From NCBI RefSeq assembly GCF_002119765.1, contig NZ_CP021112.1, positions 5,202,501 through 5,266,500 of the forward strand: a stretch of DNA of 64,000 nucleotides. Direction: 5' to 3'. Below, piece by piece: positions 24,509 through 32,462 of this stretch. The translations under genes were made by a program, and so were the position numbers. Position 1 is the first letter of the stretch. Each line of letters opens with the position of its first letter. The notes below the pieces were generated by a model that worked only from the letters and a program-made list of their open reading frames with translations, ran no database searches and had not been told where the DNA came from. This stretch comes from Pseudorhodoplanes sinuspersici. Lineage in GTDB: Bacteria > Pseudomonadota > Alphaproteobacteria > Rhizobiales > Xanthobacteraceae.

Positions 24509-27403
24509 ATGCCGCAGATGGCATGGACGATAGCGGCTTCGTTGAACGAGGTCCCCGAGGGCAAAACCCTTGGCGTGGAAGTCGATGGCGTTCACATCGC
24601 GCTCTACAATCTCGACGGCAAAATCTACGCGACGCACGGAATTTGCACACACGCCCTCGCCCTTCTGTCCGAAGGCTGGATCGAAGACGGCAAGATCGAA
24701 TGTCCGCTGCATCAGGGGCAGTTCGATATTCGCAGTGGAAAGGCATTGTGTTCGCCCGTCACCGAAGACTTGCGGACATTCGCTGTGCGTGTCGACGGCA
24801 ACGACATCCTCGTCGATGTCGATCAGCCGGGGGCCGCCTCACCGCTCAAGCATGTTACGCCCGAACCGGCGGCCTCGGAAAACACAAATCGGTCGGACAA
24901 CACCAATCGCGTGGTGATTGTCGGCGCCGGTCAGGCTGCGGCGGCGGCCATTCGCGCGATGCGCGCCGAGGGTTTCAACGGCAGCATCGATCTCGTCGGC
25001 GCCGAACCGCATCTTCCCTATGAAAGGCCGCCGCTGTCGAAGGAGCTGTTGCTCGGCCAGGCGGACGCTGCATCCGGCGTACGGCTCAGCGAGGCGGATG
25101 CAGCGCAGCACGGCGTGCATCTGCATCTTGGCATTGCGGCGACGTCGGTCGATCCGGCGCAGCGGCAGATCACGCTCGATGATGGCGGTGTGCTGGCCTA
25201 CGACGCGTTGCTGATCGCCACCGGCGGAGAGCCCCGGCGTCTGAGCATTCCCGGCGCCGATCTCGCCGGCGTCCATTATCTGCGGACGATCGAGGATTCG
25301 CTGGCGATTGCAGCGGCCCTTGACGGCGCACATCATGTTGCCGTCGTCGGCGGCGGCTTCATCGGGCTGGAGCTCGCATCGGCAGCGATCACGCGTGGCG
25401 TTGCCGTCACGCTGCTCGAGCGCGAGCCGGAGATCATGGCGCGGATCATGCCCGCGGCCATCGGCGGCGCCTTCCGCGATCTCGCGCGGCGTCATGGCGT
25501 CGATGTGCGCCGCAACGCCACCGTCACCGCCATCACCAAGCGCGGCACACGCCTCGGCGTCATCACCGGTGAGGATGTGGTCGAAGTCGATGCGGTGCTT
25601 GTTGGCATCGGCATGCAGCCCATGCTGAGCCTGGCTTTGCAGGCCGGCTGCGCAACCACGACAGGCGGCATCGCTGTGGATGCGCAGGGGCGCACTTCCG
25701 TGCCGGGAATCTGGGCGGCGGGCGATTGCGCCTTATATCACGATGCCATCGCCGGCCGTCGGATATCGCTCGAAAGCTGGCAGAATGCCGAAGAACAAGG
25801 CGCGGCAGCAGGCCGCTCCATGGCCGGAAACAAGGCGCCGGCTGCGCAAAAGCGGCCATGGTTCTGGACCGACCAGTTCGGCTGCAACATTCAGATGCTG
25901 GGCGTGACTGGCCCGCAAGATGGCGTGGCGTTTGCAGGTTCAGCCCAAGCGGCGCCCGGCGCGATCTATCGCACCTTCGATCGCGCGACCGGCGTGCTGA
26001 CCAGTGTTGTTGCTTTCTCCGACCCGCAGGCCATCCGGGCTGCGCGGGCCGAACTCGACGCCGCAACCCTATACGACCCAGCGGTCCACGGCCCTCTCCT
26101 GTCCGACGAGCGGGAGGACGCCGACACAACGACGGAGGCTAGCCTCATGAATGCCCATCCGAGCCTGTCGCTCACCAAGCGCTATATCTGGCCGGCCGAC
26201 GGCCTGACGCGCATTCCCGATTGGGTCTATACCGATCAGACCATTTATGAGCGCGAGGTCGAGAAGATCTTCCATGGCCGCACGTGGAATTATGTCGCGC
26301 TGGAAGCCGAAGTGCCGAATGCCGGCGACTATATCCGCTCGAATGTCGGGCCGACGCCGGTCGTGGTCGCGCGCGCCGAAGATGGATCGATCAATGTCTT
26401 CGAGAACCGCTGTGCCCATCGCGCAGCTGAGTTCTGCCGCGAGCTGTCCGGCAATGCCAAGGAGTTCGTCTGCCCCTATCATCAATGGTCCTACGACCTG
26501 AAGGGCAATCTTGCGGGCGTTCCGTTCCGGCGGGGCGTTGGCGGCAAAGGCGGCATGCCGGCCGACTTCAAGAATGCAGACCATGGCCTGCGCCGTCTCA
26601 AAGTCACCACACACCGCGGCGTTGTGTTTGCATCCTATTGCGAGGACATGGAGCCGCTCGCCGACTATCTCTCCCCGGAGATCCTGCGCGAGTTCGAAGC
26701 GACCTTCGACGGACGCCGCCTGAAGGTCCTCGGTCATTACCGCCACTCGCTGCCGGGCAATTGGAAGCTCTATCACGAGAACCTGAAAGACCCGTATCAC
26801 GCAACGCTGCTGCACACCTTCCTGGTGACATTCGGTCTTTTGGTGGCCGGCAACAAATCGCTGATGCTCGCCGATCCGAGCGGGCGTCACGGCGTGATGG
26901 CGTCGGCCAAGTCGGACGGCAAAGCTGTGTCCAGCGACGCCAAGAAGGAAATGCGCGCCTACAAGGAAGGCATGACGTTGGCCGATCCGCGCTTCATGGA
27001 TTTCGTCGACGAGTTCGACAGCCCGTGGTCGGTGACCATGGCGACGATCTGGCCCAATCTGATCATCCAGCGCGAGATGAACACGCTCGGCATCCGGCAG
27101 ATCGTCCCCACCGGCCCGCATGAATTCATCATGAAATGGACCATGTTTGGCTATGAAGGCGATACCGAAGAGATGACACGGCATCGCCTGCGGCAAGGCA
27201 ATCTCATGGGTCCCGCAGGCTTCCTCGGCCTGGAAGACAACGAAGCGATCAAGTTCGTCCAGGATGGCATGCTGGGCGTGCCGCATGGCGAACATCTCGT
27301 GAAGCTCGATCCCGCGGTCGAAGCCGGCACCGCCGACAACCTGATTTCGGAATCGGCCATCCGCGCCATGTACAAACACTGGCGTGCGGAAATGGGACTC
27401 TAG
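24509..27403 (+). CDS. Fused Rieske ferredoxin, FAD reductase and ring-hydroxylating oxygenase alpha subunit
   Basis: One open frame of 964 residues. Residues 1-105: Rieske ferredoxin (C46-x-H48, C65-x2-H68). Residues 133-540: FAD/NAD(P)H ferredoxin reductase (VVIVGAGQAAAAA near 134; NAD site VAVVGGGFIGLELA near 278; AGDCALYH near 412). Residues 547-964: oxygenase alpha subunit close to the salicylate 5-hydroxylase/NagG type, with a second Rieske centre (C635-x-H637, C655-x2-H658) and the iron site in NLKDPYHATLLH (bridging D761, H764, H769). A whole electron chain from NAD(P)H to the ring thus lies in one chain. The junction (DEREDADTTTEAS) precedes an internal ATG at 26147 with GGAGG 8 nt upstream, so a separate alpha subunit could also be made. 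The Rieske-reductase pair alone is known (AIFM3-like); the triple fusion is what is odd. A sequencing frameshift cannot be excluded. Confidence 0.85.
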   Translation: MPQMAWTIAASLNEVPEGKTLGVEVDGVHIALYNLDGKIYATHGICTHALALLSEGWIEDGKIECPLHQGQFDIRSGKALCSPVTEDLRTFAVRVDGNDILVDVDQPGAASPLKHVTPEPAASENTNRSDNTNRVVIVGAGQAAAAAIRAMRAEGFNGSIDLVGAEPHLPYERPPLSKELLLGQADAASGVRLSEADAAQHGVHLHLGIAATSVDPAQRQITLDDGGVLAYDALLIATGGEPRRLSIPGADLAGVHYLRTIEDSLAIAAALDGAHHVAVVGGGFIGLELASAAITRGVAVTLLEREPEIMARIMPAAIGGAFRDLARRHGVDVRRNATVTAITKRGTRLGVITGEDVVEVDAVLVGIGMQPMLSLALQAGCATTTGGIAVDAQGRTSVPGIWAAGDCALYHDAIAGRRISLESWQNAEEQGAAAGRSMAGNKAPAAQKRPWFWTDQFGCNIQMLGVTGPQDGVAFAGSAQAAPGAIYRTFDRATGVLTSVVAFSDPQAIRAARAELDAATLYDPAVHGPLLSDEREDADTTTEASLMNAHPSLSLTKRYIWPADGLTRIPDWVYTDQTIYEREVEKIFHGRTWNYVALEAEVPNAGDYIRSNVGPTPVVVARAEDGSINVFENRCAHRAAEFCRELSGNAKEFVCPYHQWSYDLKGNLAGVPFRRGVGGKGGMPADFKNADHGLRRLKVTTHRGVVFASYCEDMEPLADYLSPEILREFEATFDGRRLKVLGHYRHSLPGNWKLYHENLKDPYHATLLHTFLVTFGLLVAGNKSLMLADPSGRHGVMASAKSDGKAVSSDAKKEMRAYKEGMTLADPRFMDFVDEFDSPWSVTMATIWPNLIIQREMNTLGIRQIVPTGPHEFIMKWTMFGYEGDTEEMTRHRLRQGNLMGPAGFLGLEDNEAIKFVQDGMLGVPHGEHLVKLDPAVEAGTADNLISESAIRAMYKHWRAEMGL
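26134..26149 (+). promoter_or_regulatory. Internal ribosome binding site and start codon of the oxygenase alpha part
   Basis: GGAGG (26134-26138), 8 nt, then ATG (26147-26149), which opens the canonical alpha-subunit N-terminus MNAHPSLSLTKRYIW. GAGGCTAGCCTC (26135-26146) is also a perfect 12-bp palindrome. It suggests the alpha subunit was, or still is, started independently. Confidence 0.5.
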
Positions 27404-27406
27404 GTC

Positions 27407-27940
27407 ATGGATCTCGCCGTCAAGCGCACCCCATCGCCCGCTCCGCTCATGGATCCCCGTCTTGAAGCCGTTCTGCTGCGGCACGAGATCGAAACCTTCA
27501 ACGTCCGCTATGCGGCGGCGCTGGATGAGCAGCGCCTCTCCGACTGGACGGACATGTTCACCGACGACGCGCTCTACGTCGTCCTTTCGCGCGAGAATTT
27601 CGACCACAACATGCCGGTCGGCCTGATCTATTGCGAAGGCAAGCCGATGATCCATGATCGCGCTTTCGCATTGAGCGAAACGGCGATGTTCGCGCCGCGC
27701 TACCTGCGGCACATCATCGGAAATCTCGATGTGCTGAGCGAGGAACAGGACGGCATCGTCAAGGCGCGCGCGAACTATGTCGTGCTGCAGGTGCTTTTCG
27801 ATCGCCCCGACGCAACACTGCATCAGGTCGGCGCCTATCACGATGTCTTCCGCCGCGAGAACGGCGTGCTCAAGCTCGCCGAACGCCGCTGCGTCTACGA
27901 TAACCTGCTGGTTCCGAACGCGCTCTGTTTGCCGGTTTGA
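27407..27940 (+). CDS. Ring-hydroxylating dioxygenase beta subunit
   Basis: 177 residues with the NTF2-like fold of beta subunits: RHEIETFNVRYAAALDEQRL and WTDMFTDDALYVVLSRENFD, then the C-terminal VFRRENGVLKLAERRCVYDN. It starts 3 nt after the alpha stop, so the two are co-translated. It forms the structural partner of the oxygenase (alpha3beta3 in this family). Similar in length to NagH-type small subunits. Confidence 0.9.
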   Translation: MDLAVKRTPSPAPLMDPRLEAVLLRHEIETFNVRYAAALDEQRLSDWTDMFTDDALYVVLSRENFDHNMPVGLIYCEGKPMIHDRAFALSETAMFAPRYLRHIIGNLDVLSEEQDGIVKARANYVVLQVLFDRPDATLHQVGAYHDVFRRENGVLKLAERRCVYDNLLVPNALCLPV

Positions 27941-28003
27941 GGCCACATGATCTGCGGACAAACCCCGACAGATACAGGTCCCGCTCGCACCAGGCGAGCG
28001 GCC

Positions 28004-28561
28004 TCAGCTCGGCTGAAACACTGTCCGGCCCAGATGGTTGTTGGCGTCCACAAGCCGCAACAGTCCCGCCATCAATGCTGCCCGCTCCTTCGGCGGCAAC
28101 GGCTCGAGCAAACGGGCCTGCGCGCGCTGCATCGCCTTGAACATTTCGCGGGTGACTTTCTCGCCCGCTGGCGTCAGACGAGCGAGCACAGCTCTGCGGT
28201 CCACCTCGCCTCTGCGGCGCGTCAACAGACCCCGCTGCTCCAGGCGGCGAAGAACATCGGCGACATTGGTGCGATCGATGCCGACCTCGCGCCCGAGCGT
28301 GTGCTGATCGGTATCGGGATTGAGACTGAGCGTCGTCAGCAGCGAGTATTGGACCGGGGTGATGTCGAAGCCGGCGCATTCCTCGAAGAACAGCGCGTAA
28401 TTGATTTGATGCAGCCGGCGGATCAGGAATCCGGGACGGGCCCACAGCGGCATGCTGGCATAGAGAGACCGGTGCTCGACGCTCTTTTTGCGGGCTGGCG
28501 CGGCTTTCTTGGTCCGGACTGGGGTGGTCTTCTTGCTTTTCTTGGATTTGGCCAACGTCAA
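28004..28561 (-). CDS. MarR-family transcriptional regulator
   Basis: 185 residues. A Lys/Ala-rich basic tail (1-27) precedes the winged-helix domain: VQYSLLTTLSLNPDTDQHTL, recognition region LGREVGIDRTNVADVLRRLE and wing GLLTRRRGEVDRRAVLARLT. The start is TTG (28561, or a second TTG two codons on), with GGGAGA upstream. It lies amid five similar operator-like palindromes before catabolic genes and is the obvious candidate to bind them, releasing in the presence of an aromatic ligand or its CoA ester. No copy was found before its own gene. Convergent with the beta-subunit gene. Confidence 0.9.
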   Translation of the reverse strand: MTLAKSKKSKKTTPVRTKKAAPARKKSVEHRSLYASMPLWARPGFLIRRLHQINYALFFEECAGFDITPVQYSLLTTLSLNPDTDQHTLGREVGIDRTNVADVLRRLEQRGLLTRRRGEVDRRAVLARLTPAGEKVTREMFKAMQRAQARLLEPLPPKERAALMAGLLRLVDANNHLGRTVFQPS

Positions 28562-29114
28562 AAATCTCCCTGCGACTTCTCCGGCCGCTCTCTATCACCG
28601 TCCGCTTTCACTCGCATCTCCTTCGTTTTGGAAGATCCCATAAACTCGTCACGGCTCCATCTCCGCGCGTGACCGATTGCAGGCTTTCCCTATGACGGAG
28701 TTCATCAGCCCTGGGCCCGCAAAGAAAATAAGCAGCACGCTGCATAATATAGCGAGTCAGCGAATGTCCGCAATCGATCGGCGCCGCAATCGCCCGGTTC
28801 GTTTCATCGGACATCGCCGGGACTACACCAGATCCATTCTAATATATCTGCGGAATCCTGCAGTTTTTGCCGCAGTCGACCGATCGCCCATATCGAAGAT
28901 GCCCTGACGCCGGTAGACGCCCTGAAGTGGTGCAGCTTTTGCATCGTTCAAATAGGATATATACTGAGTAATATGGTTCAGACATGACCGCACACGGCAC
29001 GACGAACATGGTTCTTGGCAGACATGAAAGCGATTCCGATGGCGCGATGGTCGCGGCCGCAATGCATTTGTCAGCCGTCGTATTTTTCCAGTGAAGAAGA
29101 AGGGGATGGGAACT
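28562..29114. other. Intergenic region between marR-type and TRAP genes
   Basis: About 550 bp, AT-richer than the flanks. Short frames on both strands lack ribosome binding sites and family resemblance. It holds candidate MarR operator 4 (28953-28971) and probably the divergent promoters for the regulator and the TRAP operon. Confidence 0.5.
28953..28971. promoter_or_regulatory. Candidate MarR operator 4, before the TRAP operon
   Basis: TAGGATATATACTGAGTAA, sharing the core TATACTGAGTA with the other sites; the left arm is weaker. It overlaps a TATACT-type -10, about 145 bp before the binding-protein start. Confidence 0.5.
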
Positions 29115-30212
29115 ATGAATCGTCGTAAGCTATTAAAGGGATTGGCGGGCGGGACCGCTGCAACTGCTACGCTCGCTGCACCGGCCATTGCACAGACGCA
29201 GCCGACTGTCCGTTGGCGTATGGCGACGGGCTGGCCGAAAAGCCTCGACACGATCCATGGATCGGCAGAAGAGCTTTGCAAGCGCGTCGGTCAATTGACC
29301 GAAGGCCGCTTTGACATCCGCTGCTTCGCCGGTGGCGAAATCGTTCCGCCGCTGCAGGTTCTCGACGCCGTCCAGAACGGCACGATCGAGTGCGGGCACG
29401 TATTGTCCGCCAATTATATCGGCAAGAGCCCGACCTACGCCTTCGACGCCGGCTTGCCGTTTGGGCTGAATGCGCGGCAACAGGCAGCGTGGCTCTTTGA
29501 AGGCGGCGGATTGCCGCTCATTCGCGACTTCTACAAAAAGACCAATGTCATCCCCTTCCCGTGCGGCAATGTCGGCACTCAGATGGGCGGCTTCTACCGC
29601 AAGGAAATCAACTCCGTGCAGGACCTTCAGGGCCTGAAGATTCGCATCGGCGGTCTGGGCGGTGTGATCCTGCGCAAGCTCGGCGCCGTGCCGCAGCAAT
29701 TGCCGCCGTCCGATATCTATTCCGCCCTGGAGCGCGGCACGATCGACGCGTCGGAATGGATCGGACCATATGACGATGCCAAGCTCGGTTTGAACAAGGT
29801 GGCGAAATTCTATTACGCCCCCGGCTGGTGGGAAGGCAGCGCCGGCATTACCGCGCCGGTCAGCCTGCCGGCGTGGAATGCGCTGCCCGAGCATTTCAAG
29901 ATCGCCTTCGAGACCGCGTGCAACGAACAAATGATGATGATGCTCGCGAAATACGATGCGCGTAATCCGGATGCGCTGCGGCGCATGATCGGCGAAGGCA
30001 CGCAACTGCGTCTCTTCCCGCGCCCGGTGCTCGACGCCTGCTACCAGGCCAGCTTCGAGACCTTCGACGAGTTGTCAGCCAAGGACGCCGACTTCAAGAC
30101 GATCTACGGCCCCTGGAAGCGTTTCCTCGAAAGCTCCAATCCGTGGTTCCGGGTGGCCGAGCAAAGCCTCGACGCCTATCGCTTCTCCCACGATATCCCG
30201 CCATCCAAATGA
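29115..30212 (+). CDS. TRAP transporter solute-binding protein (DctP family), Tat-type signal
   Basis: 365 residues from ATG at 29115, behind a GGGGATGGGA ribosome binding region. The N-terminus NRRKLLKGLAGGTAATATLAAPAIA is a twin-arginine-like signal, as in the DctP branch that folds or dimerises before export. The mature part has WRMATGWPKSLDTIHGSAEEL and the solute-contacting GLKIRIGGLGG region. Encoded with the small and large TRAP permeases. Candidate MarR operator 4 upstream suggests uptake of the same aromatic or organic acid handled by the oxygenase. Confidence 0.9.
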   Translation: MNRRKLLKGLAGGTAATATLAAPAIAQTQPTVRWRMATGWPKSLDTIHGSAEELCKRVGQLTEGRFDIRCFAGGEIVPPLQVLDAVQNGTIECGHVLSANYIGKSPTYAFDAGLPFGLNARQQAAWLFEGGGLPLIRDFYKKTNVIPFPCGNVGTQMGGFYRKEINSVQDLQGLKIRIGGLGGVILRKLGAVPQQLPPSDIYSALERGTIDASEWIGPYDDAKLGLNKVAKFYYAPGWWEGSAGITAPVSLPAWNALPEHFKIAFETACNEQMMMMLAKYDARNPDALRRMIGEGTQLRLFPRPVLDACYQASFETFDELSAKDADFKTIYGPWKRFLESSNPWFRVAEQSLDAYRFSHDIPPSK

Positions 30213-30237
30213 ACCTGCGCATCTGATTGCGCGACCC

Positions 30238-30265
30238 GTGCCGGGCGATCCAAATCGCCCGGCAC
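30238..30265 (+). promoter_or_regulatory. Strong hairpin between TRAP binding-protein and permease genes
   Basis: Perfect 12-bp stem GTGCCGGGCGAT / ATCGCCCGGCAC with a CCAA loop, in the 161-nt gap after the binding-protein stop. No T-tract follows. It fits a partial terminator or mRNA-protecting stem that raises binding protein over permease, as is common in importer operons. Confidence 0.55.
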
Positions 30266-30373
30266 ATCTTCATTTGCAGATCGATACGCCATTCGCTTTG
30301 CGAGCCTGCGGTGAACAGGGCAGCGAATGTCAAATCCTCCCCACGAGATCGATCTGCAACAAAGGATGGATTG

Positions 30374-30922
30374 ATGCGTGCTTTGATGGCCTTGAGCCGC
30401 GGCATTGATGCCTTGAGTGCGGCCTTCGGCAAGATTGCGGACTGGATGGTGGCAGCGGCCTGTCTCATCAGCGCCGCCAATGCCGTGATCCGCTACAGTC
30501 TGAGCAACAGCTCGAACGCCTGGCTGGAAGCGCAATGGTATCTTCTGGCGGGCATGGTCATGCTCGGCGCCAGCTACACGCTGTTCCGCAACGGGCATGT
30601 CCGCGTCGATCTGCTGTACAGCACCTACAGCACCCGCACGCGTCTGTATGTCGACCTGTTCGGCATGACCTTCTTTCTGCTGCCGACCACCATCCTGCTG
30701 ACCTGGATGACCTGGCCATTCTTCGTCACCAGCTGGTTGTCGGACGAAGCCTCCTCGAATGCCGGCGGGCTGCTGCGATGGCCAGTGAAGCTGATCCTGC
30801 CCCTCGGCTTTCTGCTGCTCACGTTGCAGGGCTTTTCGGAAATCATCAAACGCATCGCGCTGTTGCGGGGCATGGATCCGCAAACCGAAGTCGTGACCGA
30901 TTATCAACGACCGGACCAATGA
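30374..30922 (+). CDS. TRAP transporter small permease (DctQ family)
   Basis: 182 residues from ATG at 30374, with AAAGGATGG upstream. Four hydrophobic segments and the conserved NAWLEAQWYLLAGMVMLGASYTL and GHVRVDLLY region of DctQ. An in-frame upstream start would add 49 unlike residues through the hairpin and is rejected. Confidence 0.88.
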   Translation: MRALMALSRGIDALSAAFGKIADWMVAAACLISAANAVIRYSLSNSSNAWLEAQWYLLAGMVMLGASYTLFRNGHVRVDLLYSTYSTRTRLYVDLFGMTFFLLPTTILLTWMTWPFFVTSWLSDEASSNAGGLLRWPVKLILPLGFLLLTLQGFSEIIKRIALLRGMDPQTEVVTDYQRPDQ

Positions 30923-30965
30923 TCATTTCCCCTGTACCTGCCGATCTCGTGAAAGATACCGCCCG

Positions 30966-32381
30966 ATGTTGACTGTAGAGCATATGCCGCCGCTCATGTT
31001 CGGCGGCATCGTCGTGTTCCTTTTGATCGGCTTTCCGGTTGCTTTCTCGCTTGCCGCGGTCGGGCTGTTCTTCGGCTTCCTGTCGGTCCATCTCGGCTTC
31101 TTTCCGGAGGTCTATCTCGGCAATCTGCCGCTGCGCGTGTTCGGCATTCTGTCGAACGATCTGCTGCTGGCGATTCCGTTCTTCACGCTGATGGGCGCGA
31201 TCCTCGAACGCAGCGGCCTGGCAGAAGACCTTCTGGAGGGAACGGGCCAGCTCTTCGGCGGCGTTCCGGGAGGCCTCGCTTATGCCGTGGTTATTGTGGG
31301 GGCCATTCTCGGCGCCATCACCGGCACCGTCGCCGCGTCGGTTATTGCGATGGGCATGATCTCGCTGCCGATCATGATACGCTACGGCTACGACATGCGC
31401 ATTGCAACCGGCGTGATCGCCGCATCGGGCACGATCACACAGATCATTCCGCCCTCACTCGTCCTCATCATTTTGGCCGATCAGCTCGGCCGCTCTGTTG
31501 GCGACATGTATGCCGGCGCGATCGGCCCAGCGATTCTTCAGGTGCTGCTGTTCCTTGCCTTTGTCACCGTCGTGGCGCTGATTGCGCCGCATCGCGTGCC
31601 GCCACTGCCGAAGGAAGCTCGTAAACAGCGAGGCTGGCCGCTGATCCGGCGCGTTCTTTGGGGCATGGTGCCCTCCATTATCCTGATCTTCATTGTGGTC
31701 GGGACGATCTTCATGGGGCTCGCCACCCCGACCGAAGCCGGCGCGATGGGTGCCGTCGGCGCCGCCATTCTTGCTGCGCTCAACCGCCGTTTGACCTTCG
31801 CGTTGATCAATCAGGCCCTGCAGAACACCATGCGCATCACCTCGATGGTGATCTTCATCCTGATCGGCTGCACCGTGTTCAGCCTCGTCTTTCAGGGTGT
31901 GGACGGCTCACGCTGGATCGAGCATCTGCTCAGCCACGTACCCGGCGGACAGACCGGCTTCCTGATCTTCGTCAATGTCTTCGTGTTCTTTCTCGCCTTC
32001 TTCCTCGACTTCTTCGAGATCGCCTTCATCATCGTTCCGCTGCTGGCGCCGGTGGCCGACAAGCTCGGCATCGATCTCATCTGGTTCGGCGTTCTGCTTT
32101 GCGTCAACATGCAGACGAGCTTCATGCATCCGCCGTTCGGCTTCGCGCTTTTCTATCTGCGGGGCATTGCTCCGAAAGAAGTGTTGACGCGCGATATCTA
32201 TCTTGGCGCCGTACCCTGGGTCGGGTTGCAACTCGTGTTGGTTGCGATCGTAATCGTCTGGCCCGGCAGCGTCACCTACTGGCTCGATAAACGCGCGAAC
32301 GTGGATCCATCGACGATCCGCATCGAACTTCCGAAGACCGACAGCGGCGAGAACGACGCTCCGGCCTTGAGTTTCAAATAA
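30966..32381 (+). CDS. TRAP transporter large permease (DctM family)
   Basis: 471 residues with 12 or so membrane segments. DctM signatures: AIPFFTLMGAILERSGLAEDL, IVGAILGAITGTVAASVIAM and IPPSLVLIILADQ. C-terminal hydrophilic tail of about 35 residues (LDKRANVDPSTIRIELP). Completes a P-Q-M sodium-driven importer. Confidence 0.92.
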   Translation: MLTVEHMPPLMFGGIVVFLLIGFPVAFSLAAVGLFFGFLSVHLGFFPEVYLGNLPLRVFGILSNDLLLAIPFFTLMGAILERSGLAEDLLEGTGQLFGGVPGGLAYAVVIVGAILGAITGTVAASVIAMGMISLPIMIRYGYDMRIATGVIAASGTITQIIPPSLVLIILADQLGRSVGDMYAGAIGPAILQVLLFLAFVTVVALIAPHRVPPLPKEARKQRGWPLIRRVLWGMVPSIILIFIVVGTIFMGLATPTEAGAMGAVGAAILAALNRRLTFALINQALQNTMRITSMVIFILIGCTVFSLVFQGVDGSRWIEHLLSHVPGGQTGFLIFVNVFVFFLAFFLDFFEIAFIIVPLLAPVADKLGIDLIWFGVLLCVNMQTSFMHPPFGFALFYLRGIAPKEVLTRDIYLGAVPWVGLQLVLVAIVIVWPGSVTYWLDKRANVDPSTIRIELPKTDSGENDAPALSFK

Positions 32382-32402
32382 CGCCCCCCCTGCGCCGTTG
32401 CC

Positions 32403-32438
32403 TTGACAGGCCCTTCTTTATAGTCAGTATACATCGCA
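32403..32438 (+). promoter_or_regulatory. Promoter and candidate MarR operator 5, before the amidase operon
   Basis: A consensus -35 TTGACA (32403-32408) is followed, 19 bp on, by TATACA (32428-32433) as a likely -10. The operator-like site 32420-32438 (minus-strand reading TGCGATGTATACTGACTAT) covers the spacer and -10, suiting repression. The start codon is 25 bp downstream. Confidence 0.55.
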
Positions 32439-32462
32439 TTATTGGACGGACAAGAAACCAGA

